Below are positions 12,727 through 18,333 of a stretch of 18,333 nucleotides of DNA, piece by piece (within the stretch, counting starts at the first letter, position 1; the number at the start of each line of letters is the position of its first letter). Position numbers and translations under genes: made by a program. The DNA comes from RGIG4608 sp045643885 (GTDB lineage Bacteria > Bacillota > Clostridia > Oscillospirales > CAG-272): the NCBI GenBank assembly GCA_045643885.1, contig JAZRFY010000001.1, forward strand, positions 1 to 18,333. The letters are read 5' to 3'. The notes beneath the pieces are model-generated. The model saw only the letters and a program-made list of their open reading frames with translations. It did no database searches and was not told where the DNA came from.

Positions 12727-14487
12727 TTATTCTGCAAATGAATACATTTTATAAAGGTCCGCATAAAGACCGCCCTTTTCGATAAGCTCCTTGTGAGTGC
12801 CGCTTTCCTCGATGCCGTTTTCCGTGAGGACGAGGATTCTGTCGGCATTCTTGATGGTTGTCAGGCGGTGAGCAACTGTGAAGGTTGTTCTACCCTTGGC
12901 AAGCTTTTCAAGGGATTGCTGAATGAGGTATTCGCTCTCGTTGTCGAGTGCGCTTGTGGCCTCGTCAAGAATAAGTATGGGCGGATTTTTAAGGAATACT
13001 CTCGCAATTGAGATTCTCTGCTTCTGACCGCCGGAAAGCTTTACTCCACGTTCACCAACGTAGGTATCGTATCCGTCTGGGAGAGTAAGAATAAACTCGT
13101 GAGCACCCGCAAGCTTTGCCGCTTCGATGATTTCCTCCTCAGTGCAGTTGGGTTTTCCGTATGCGATGTTTTCACGAACGCTTCCTGAGAAGAGGTAAAC
13201 GTCCTGTTGAACGATACCTATCTTTTCTCTGAGAGATTTTTGTGTAATGTCCTTGATGTTTATTCCGTCAACCAAAATTTTGCCGTCGTTTGCCTCGTAG
13301 AAACGGGGAATGAGGGCGCAAAGTGTGGTCTTACCGCCACCTGAAGGACCAACGAGAGCAACGCTCTCACCTGCCTTAACGTGAAGGTTGAGCTTGCAAA
13401 GAACGTTTTTGTCCGTTCCGTTGTAACGGAAGGTAAGGTCTTCAAAGGAGATATCTCCCTTAACGCTTTCGATTGCCTTTGCGTTGGGGGAGTCCTCGAT
13501 ATCGGGATCGATGTCCATGATCTCGCAAAAGCGCTCGATACCGGTCATACCTCTTTGGAACTGCTCTGTAAACTCAACAAGACGTCTTATGGAGTTTAAA
13601 AGCATGCTTGCAAAGAGCATGAATGCGATGAAGTCTGCACTTGTGATGGCGTTTTGCGCGAGAGAGAAAGCACCTGCAACCACAACGATTATGTAGAGAG
13701 CACCGTCAAAAAATCTTGTTGATGACTGGAAAGCTCCCATATACTTATAAACCTTTTTCTTAACTGAGAGGAAGCTTGCATTACTCTTTTCAAACTTTTC
13801 AATTTCAGTACCCTCGTTAGCGAAGGATTTTACCTCGTGGATACCGAGAAGGCTGTCCTCGACCTGGGAGTTAAGCTCACCGACGATGCGGCGGCTCTCC
13901 TTAAAGCCCTCCTTCATCTTTGTTCTGAAGCGAGTCATACAAAGAATCATAAAGGGAACGATCGCAAATATTAAAAGAGTGAGGGGAATATTTATCGTGC
14001 AAAGGATGGCAAAGGATGCGATTATTTTTATGCCTGCGATAAAGAATTCCTCGGGGCAATGGTGAGCAAATTCGGTAACGTCAAAGAGGTCACTTGTGAT
14101 TCTTGACATAAGAGTACCGATTTTTGTGTTATCGTAATATGAAAATGAAAGCTTTTGAAGATGTGAGAAGAAGTCCCTTCTCATATCGGTTTCAATTTTT
14201 GTTCCCATGATATGGCCTGTTGATGCCATATAGTAATAAGCCGCGGTGTCGATAAGACGAAGCACGAGATAGATAGCGCCGCAGGTGATAATAAAGCCAG
14301 GTGTCAAAGAAGCAACGTCTGTTTCGGCTCTTCCTGTGATTTCACGCGCGATAAGGGGGAGAACGATTTCAACCACCGTTGTAAGTGCCGCGCAGAGAAG
14401 GTCCAGCACAAGTATTCCCTTGTATTTTTTGTAGTAGGGCAAAAATCTGAATAAAAGTTCACCCTTTTTCTTTTTGTTTTCCGACAT
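12727..14487 (-). CDS. ABC exporter, fused membrane and ATPase domains
   Basis: A 586-residue half-transporter of the MsbA/lipid-and-drug exporter type. Six membrane helices lie in residues ~20-310, followed by a nucleotide-binding domain with Walker A GPSGGGKTT (380-388), Q-loop at VQQDVYLFSG, signature LSGGQKQR (484-491), Walker B ILILDE (504-509) and switch His540. Two copies would form a functional homodimer, since no partner half-transporter is adjacent. Substrate cannot be inferred; typical ones are lipids, peptides or drugs. GAGGAA supports the start. It is the first gene of the minus-strand operon, after an extended -10 promoter. Confidence 0.95.
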   Translation of the reverse strand: MSENKKKKGELLFRFLPYYKKYKGILVLDLLCAALTTVVEIVLPLIAREITGRAETDVASLTPGFIITCGAIYLVLRLIDTAAYYYMASTGHIMGTKIETDMRRDFFSHLQKLSFSYYDNTKIGTLMSRITSDLFDVTEFAHHCPEEFFIAGIKIIASFAILCTINIPLTLLIFAIVPFMILCMTRFRTKMKEGFKESRRIVGELNSQVEDSLLGIHEVKSFANEGTEIEKFEKSNASFLSVKKKVYKYMGAFQSSTRFFDGALYIIVVVAGAFSLAQNAITSADFIAFMLFASMLLNSIRRLVEFTEQFQRGMTGIERFCEIMDIDPDIEDSPNAKAIESVKGDISFEDLTFRYNGTDKNVLCKLNLHVKAGESVALVGPSGGGKTTLCALIPRFYEANDGKILVDGINIKDITQKSLREKIGIVQQDVYLFSGSVRENIAYGKPNCTEEEIIEAAKLAGAHEFILTLPDGYDTYVGERGVKLSGGQKQRISIARVFLKNPPILILDEATSALDNESEYLIQQSLEKLAKGRTTFTVAHRLTTIKNADRILVLTENGIEESGTHKELIEKGGLYADLYKMYSFAE

Positions 14488-14523
14488 TTTTGTATTCCTC
14501 TATTATCTTCTAATTATTATATT

Positions 14524-14532
14524 AGTATATCA
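14524..14532 (-). promoter_or_regulatory. Extended -10 promoter of the ABC-to-rpe operon
   Basis: On the minus strand TGATATACT (14532-14524), i.e. TG plus TATACT. A weak -35 (TTTAAT) sits 17 bases upstream. It leads into the ABC gene. Confidence 0.65.
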
Positions 14533-14581
14533 TACATTTTGGTAAAATTAAAGGGGTTTTTGGAAAATGTTATAATAATTA

Positions 14582-14610
14582 TTGACTTTTTTTAGTGCAC
14601 GGACTATAAT
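14582..14610 (+). promoter_or_regulatory. Promoter of the GNAT gene
   Basis: TTGACT (14582-14587), 17-base spacer, perfect TATAAT (14605-14610). Confidence 0.87.
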
Positions 14611-14639
14611 AAAGCAAATAAGACAAGGAGGACTTGGAT

Positions 14640-15245
14640 ATGAATGCTGTTTTTAAGATTTCAAATAAGGAAATTACAACTGAAAGACTTATATTGCGTG
14701 CATTCAGAGAGTCCGATCTTTTTGATTTTTATGAATATGCGTCCGTCAAGGGCGTTGGAGAAATGGCTGGATGGGAGCACCATAAAGGCATTGAAAAAAG
14801 CGTTGAAATCCTTGATATGTTCATCAATGAGGATAAGACCTTTGCCATTTGTTTAAAGGAGAATGGCAAGGTGATTGGCTCGCTTGGCATAGAAAAATAC
14901 GGGCTTGAAGATAAGCTGACTGAATTTGACGGATATTGTGGCAGAGAGATAGGCTTTGTTTTAAGCAAGGATCATTGGGGAAAGGGACTTATGCTCGAGG
15001 CGGTAAAAGCCGTTATTGATTATTTGTTTGATGAGCTTGATTTTGATTTCTTGCTTTGTGGATATTACAATTTCAATCTTCAGTCCAAAAGGGTGCAAGA
15101 AAAATGTGGATTCAAGCCATATCGCGAGCTCACTATGGAAACGCGAATGGGTACGAAGGAGAAGGGCACACTCAACCTTATTATCAATCCCCAAAAGAAT
15201 ATAAAATTCAACTTTTCGCATCCCGAAACGTTGATTTATGAGTAA
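14640..15245 (+). CDS. GNAT N-acetyltransferase, RimJ/RimL-like
   Basis: 201 residues when started at ATG 14640. The frame opens with a TTG at 14634, but AAGGAGG ends at 14631, leaving 2 bases to the TTG and 8 to the ATG, so the ATG is the real start. Acetyltransf_3 traits: N-terminal TERLILRAFRESD, acetyl-CoA loop region GREIGFVLSKDHWGKGLMLEAV (101-122) with the usual G/W/GKG pattern, and a C-terminal N-x-Q-S-x-R-V-x-EKCGF stretch (146-158). Likely acetylates a protein N-terminus or a small molecule; no resistance marker is evident. Own promoter and own terminator. Confidence 0.92.
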   Translation: MNAVFKISNKEITTERLILRAFRESDLFDFYEYASVKGVGEMAGWEHHKGIEKSVEILDMFINEDKTFAICLKENGKVIGSLGIEKYGLEDKLTEFDGYCGREIGFVLSKDHWGKGLMLEAVKAVIDYLFDELDFDFLLCGYYNFNLQSKRVQEKCGFKPYRELTMETRMGTKEKGTLNLIINPQKNIKFNFSHPETLIYE

Positions 15246-15250
15246 TCAAT

Positions 15251-15274
15251 GGCAGGTCTGTACGCAGACCTGCC
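15251..15274 (+). terminator. Hairpin after the GNAT gene
   Basis: GGCAGGTCTG / CAGACCTGCC, 10 bp with TACG loop, five bases after the stop. Only a weak T-run (TTAATTTAT) follows, so it may act as a stability stem with the next hairpin as the main stop. Confidence 0.7.
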
Positions 15275-15289
15275 TTAATTTATATCAAA

Positions 15290-15313
15290 AAGGGACTCCG
15301 TTTGGAGTCCCTT
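15290..15313. terminator. Bidirectional terminator between GNAT gene and pheT
   Basis: AAGGGACTCC / GGAGTCCCTT, 10 bp with GTTT loop. GATTTTTTATTTT follows on the plus strand, T5 on the minus strand. Ends both pheST and the GNAT transcript. Confidence 0.92.
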
Positions 15314-15319
15314 GATTTT

Positions 15320-17716
15320 TTATTTTCTAAGTGTCAAGCCGAGCTGGTGCTCAAGAGATGAAAGGATCTTTGAGCTTACCTTATCTGCTTCTTCAACTGT
15401 GAGTGTTCTGTCTGCGGCGCGAAGAGTTACACGGAAGGAAACTGACTTCTTGCCCTCACCAAGCTGAGCACCACGGTAGATGTCGAAGAGCTTAACGTCT
15501 TCAACGAGCTTACCGCCTGCCTTTGCAATTACTGCTGAGAGCTTACCAACCTCAAGTGCTTCGTCACAAACGAATGAGAAGTCACGGGTGGATGCAGGGA
15601 ATTTAGGAAGGGGCTTGTATTCGATAACTGTATCACAGTGATCAAAGATTGCATCAAAATCAAGCTCTGCAGCATAAACGGGAGCATTAAAGCCATAGTT
15701 TTGTGCTGTGAGAGGATGAAGCTGACCAAAGATACCAAGCATTTCGCCGTCTGCTGCCACAAGCTTTGCGCAACGGCCGGGGTGGAATGTTGCGTTATCA
15801 CTAACTGCAACGTATTCAACTCCCTTGATTCTGCCAAGAGCAAGTGCGCCTTCTATTACGCCCTTCATTGTGTAGAAATCAACGTTGCCGTACATACCGA
15901 GAGTAAGAACGTTGGTTTCGCAAGGAAGGTCATCCTCTTCCTCTGCAGGAATATAGATATTACCCATTTCATAGAGCATTACGTCCTCGTTGCCCATATT
16001 GTTGTTGAGCGCGAGAGTCTCCATCATAGAGGGAAGAGCTGTAATTCTCATAATGCTTGTATCTTCACCGAGAGGATTGGAGATAACTACTGAGCGTCTT
16101 ACGTCTTCGCCTTCGGGAAGACGAATCTTATCGTAGTATCTGGGGCTGATGAATGAGAATGTTGTGATCTCGTCAAGTCCCATTCCACAAAGAGCATCGG
16201 ACATATCCACCTTGAGCTGCTGCTTGGGAGTTCTGCCCCCCGCTGTGTTTTCTGCCTTGATCTTTGAGGATTTGATATCGTTATAGCCGTAGATTCTGAT
16301 AATCTCTTCGGCAATATCGTTCATACAAGTGAGGTCATTTCTGAAGGAAGGAACGGTGATGATGCCGTTTTCAACCTTGCACTCAAGCTTTGTGAGAGTT
16401 TCAACCATGAATGCTTCGTCGATCTCAACACCAAGGAATTCGTTGATAGCCTTGGGATTAAGAGGAAGAGTGATGGGCTCCTTCTTGCCGGGGTAAACGT
16501 CGATAGTTCCGTCAACAACGTCACCTGCACCGAGAAGCTCAACAAGCTCGCAGGCTCTCATAAGACCTGCCATTGCGTTTTCGGGATCAAGTCCCTTTTC
16601 AAAGCGGCCGGAGGATTCTGTTCTCATGCCGTTCTTCTTTGCTGTAACACGAACGGAAGCACCGTCGAAGTTAGCACTTTCAAATACTACTGTTGTAGTT
16701 GTATCCTTGATTTCAGAGTTTTCACCACCCATAACGCCTGCAAGAGCAACTGCCTTGCTTTCGTCTGCGATAACGAGCATTGAGGAGTCGAGAGTATGCT
16801 CCTTGGAGTCAAGGGAGATAAAGCCTTCACCGTCGTTTGCACGTCTTACCTTGATTTCTGCACCGTTAAGGCAGGAGTAATCAAATGCGTGCATGGGCTG
16901 ACCGTATTCAAGCATTACGTAGTTTGTGATGTCAACGATGTTGTTGATGGGACGAACACCGCTTGCGCGAAGTCTCATTCTGAGCCACAAGGGAGAGGGA
17001 GCAATCTTAACGTTCTTAACTACCTTTGCTGCATAACGGGCACAAAGGTCGGGAGCCTCGATGCCTACCTTGAGGTAATTATCAATGTTATCGCCGTCGT
17101 TAGCACCCTTAACAGTGGGAGTGGGGCAGGACCATTCTCTGCCAAAGCTTACTGCAGTCTCTCTTGCAAGACCGATAACGGAAAGACAGTCGGGACGGTT
17201 AGATGTGATTTCAAATTCAACGCTTGTGTCACAAAGGAGAAGAGCTTCTCTTACGTCCTTGCCAACGTATTCTGCAAATTCCTCGCCGAGAATGAGAATT
17301 CCGTCACCCTCATAACCGGGCATATCGTGTTCGGTAAGACCGAGCTCGTGGTAGGAGCAGAGCATACCGTAGGATTCAACGCCACGAAGCTTGCCGGGCT
17401 TGATTGTGATATCACCGGGGAGGTGTGCTACTGGGATCGCAGCAGGAACGATGTCACCCTCGTGAACGTTCTGCGCACCTGTAACGATCTGAACTGTTTC
17501 TGTGCCGATATTAACCTGGCAAACCCAGAGGTGGTCACTGTTTTCGTGACGAGCCATCTTTTCAACGCGTGCAACGATAACGTTCTGCACGTCGTCGCCA
17601 AGCTTTTCATAGCCCTCGACCTTTGAGCCTGTGTCTGTCATTCTGTCGCAATATTCTTTAATTTCAATTCCGTCTGTGTTGACGAAATCGTTAAGCCATT
17701 TAATTGAAAGATTCAT
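15320..17716 (-). CDS. pheT: Phenylalanyl-tRNA synthetase beta subunit
   Basis: 798 residues, the normal bacterial length. Order: N-terminal start MNLSIKWLNDFVNTDG; EMAP/Trbp-type tRNA-binding domain (about 40-150; VTGAQNV, GVESYGMLCS); B3/B4 editing domain (about 210-390; NRPDCLSVIGLARE, HAFDY, MGGENSEI, FESANFDG); B5 domain (about 405-475; IRIYGYNDI at its end); catalytic-like core; and the FDX-ACB anticodon-binding domain from about 704 (KFPASTRDFSFV) to the end. It forms an alpha2-beta2 enzyme with PheS. AGGAGG precedes the ATG and pheS ends 16 bases upstream. GC is like the rest of the window. Confidence 0.98.
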   Translation of the reverse strand: MNLSIKWLNDFVNTDGIEIKEYCDRMTDTGSKVEGYEKLGDDVQNVIVARVEKMARHENSDHLWVCQVNIGTETVQIVTGAQNVHEGDIVPAAIPVAHLPGDITIKPGKLRGVESYGMLCSYHELGLTEHDMPGYEGDGILILGEEFAEYVGKDVREALLLCDTSVEFEITSNRPDCLSVIGLARETAVSFGREWSCPTPTVKGANDGDNIDNYLKVGIEAPDLCARYAAKVVKNVKIAPSPLWLRMRLRASGVRPINNIVDITNYVMLEYGQPMHAFDYSCLNGAEIKVRRANDGEGFISLDSKEHTLDSSMLVIADESKAVALAGVMGGENSEIKDTTTTVVFESANFDGASVRVTAKKNGMRTESSGRFEKGLDPENAMAGLMRACELVELLGAGDVVDGTIDVYPGKKEPITLPLNPKAINEFLGVEIDEAFMVETLTKLECKVENGIITVPSFRNDLTCMNDIAEEIIRIYGYNDIKSSKIKAENTAGGRTPKQQLKVDMSDALCGMGLDEITTFSFISPRYYDKIRLPEGEDVRRSVVISNPLGEDTSIMRITALPSMMETLALNNNMGNEDVMLYEMGNIYIPAEEEDDLPCETNVLTLGMYGNVDFYTMKGVIEGALALGRIKGVEYVAVSDNATFHPGRCAKLVAADGEMLGIFGQLHPLTAQNYGFNAPVYAAELDFDAIFDHCDTVIEYKPLPKFPASTRDFSFVCDEALEVGKLSAVIAKAGGKLVEDVKLFDIYRGAQLGEGKKSVSFRVTLRAADRTLTVEEADKVSSKILSSLEHQLGLTLRK

Positions 17717-17732
17717 TCTTCTTACCTCCTAA

Positions 17733-18333
17733 TTAAAACTGATGTAAGAATCTAACGTCGTTCTCGTAGAGAAGACGGATATCGTTTACGTGGTACTTGA
17801 GCATCAAAATTCTTTCAACGCCCATACCGAATGCAAAGCCTGAGTACTCCTCGGGATCGATTCCACAGTTGCGAAGAACGTTGGGATGTACCATGCCTGC
17901 GCCGAGAATTTCAATCCAACCCTCGCCCTTGCAAAGACGGCAGCCCTTGCCGCCGCAAGCGAAGCAGGAAACGTCGACCTCGGCCGACGGCTCGGTGAAG
18001 GGGAAGTGGTGAGGACGGGAACGGATGCGCGTCTGCTCACCGAACATGGTCTTGGCAAACAGAGCGAGCGTCGCGCGCAGGTCTGCCATGGTAACGCCCT
18101 TATCAACGACCAGACCCTCAAGCTGATGGAACAGCGGCGAGTGGGTAGCGTCAACGGCGTCCGAGCGATAAACGCGGCCGGGGCTGATGATGCGGATGGG
18201 GGGCTTTTGCACCTCCATGACGCGCGCCTGAACGGGCGAGGTCTGGGAGCGGAGCAAAATCTTGTCCGTGATGTAGAAGGTGTCCTGCGTGTCGCGTGCA
18301 GGGTGATTAAGTCGGAGGCCAAGCGGTCTTAAG
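17733..18333 (-). CDS. pheS: Phenylalanyl-tRNA synthetase alpha subunit, 5' end missing
   Basis: The C-terminal ~195 residues of PheS are readable, and the gene runs off the window. Visible: HPARDTQDTFYI, LLRSQTSPVQAR, motif 2 region GRVYRSDAVDATHSPLFHQ, FPFTEPSAEVDV, the Firmicute-type CxxCGGKGCxxCKGEGW, and motif 3 GFAFGMGVERILML, ending in VRFLHQF. The catalytic core of the class II enzyme is therefore intact here. Two odd things: bases 17941-18240 are about 64 percent GC by hand count, against about 40 percent at 17761-17820 in the same gene; and the residues before HPARD (18306-18333) do not resemble the usual F-D-x-L-N-x-P. The end may be a chimeric join or sequencing error. Confidence 0.93.
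   Translation of the reverse strand, partial: LRPLGLRLNHPARDTQDTFYITDKILLRSQTSPVQARVMEVQKPPIRIISPGRVYRSDAVDATHSPLFHQLEGLVVDKGVTMADLRATLALFAKTMFGEQTRIRSRPHHFPFTEPSAEVDVSCFACGGKGCRLCKGEGWIEILGAGMVHPNVLRNCGIDPEEYSGFAFGMGVERILMLKYHVNDIRLLYENDVRFLHQF

Noticed and set aside
16796..17626. 276-codon plus-strand reading frame opposite pheT
   Set aside because: It is the complement of a strongly conserved gene, lacks a ribosome binding site, and its product has no recognisable pattern.

Overview
The window looks like a stretch of chromosome from a low-to-moderate GC, endospore-lineage Firmicute, most likely an uncultured clostridial (Oscillospirales- or Christensenellales-like) bacterium. The reasons are strong AGGAGG-type ribosome binding sites, textbook sigma-A promoters (TTGACA, 17 bases, TATAAT), a CwlD-type amidase, a DUF896/YnzC protein, a Cys-containing L33 and compact minus-strand operons closed by bidirectional hairpin terminators. 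No tRNA, rRNA, CRISPR array, recombinase, transposase or phage gene was seen. The species assignment is inference.

Layout. (1) 1-351, minus: start of a probable secE, rpmG, and a 130-base folded-looking leader behind a near-perfect promoter. (2) 475-1023, plus: a small membrane protein with a glycine zipper. (3) 1028-4161, minus: a BspA-type leucine-rich-repeat membrane protein, a CwlD-like amidase and radA. (4) 4292-8390, plus: an S51 peptidase, a 34-residue membrane microprotein with its own promoter and terminator, a class A penicillin-binding protein, and a TspO/MBR-like membrane protein. (5) 8398-14532, minus: an orphan 95-residue protein on its own promoter, then (reading leftward from 14487) a tight eight-gene run: ABC exporter, DUF896, tsaE, tsaB, rpiB, ispD, ispF, rpe. 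(6) 14582-15313, plus: a GNAT acetyltransferase. (7) 15320-18333, minus: pheT and a 5'-truncated pheS.

How the genes work together. The eight-gene run groups tRNA t6A synthesis (TsaE, TsaB), non-oxidative pentose phosphate isomerisation (RpiB, Rpe) and two MEP isoprenoid steps (IspD, IspF). The PBP and the CwlD-like amidase both act on peptidoglycan; isoprenoid synthesis feeds the undecaprenyl carrier for the same wall. pheT/pheS and rpmG/secE are housekeeping translation and secretion genes.

Most unusual region: 5073-5359. A near-identical 19/20-base sequence occurs in opposite orientations at 5073-5091 and 5308-5327, bracketing the microprotein gene and its terminator. Immediately downstream, a perfect 10-base dyad (5328-5359) covers the ribosome binding site and TTG start of the PBP gene. 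This may be a small mobile cassette, an invertible segment, or a pair of shared operators. A second point concerns data quality: the pheS end of the window changes abruptly to about 64 percent GC and loses PheS-like sequence in its last ~28 bases, as at a chimeric or error-prone contig end.
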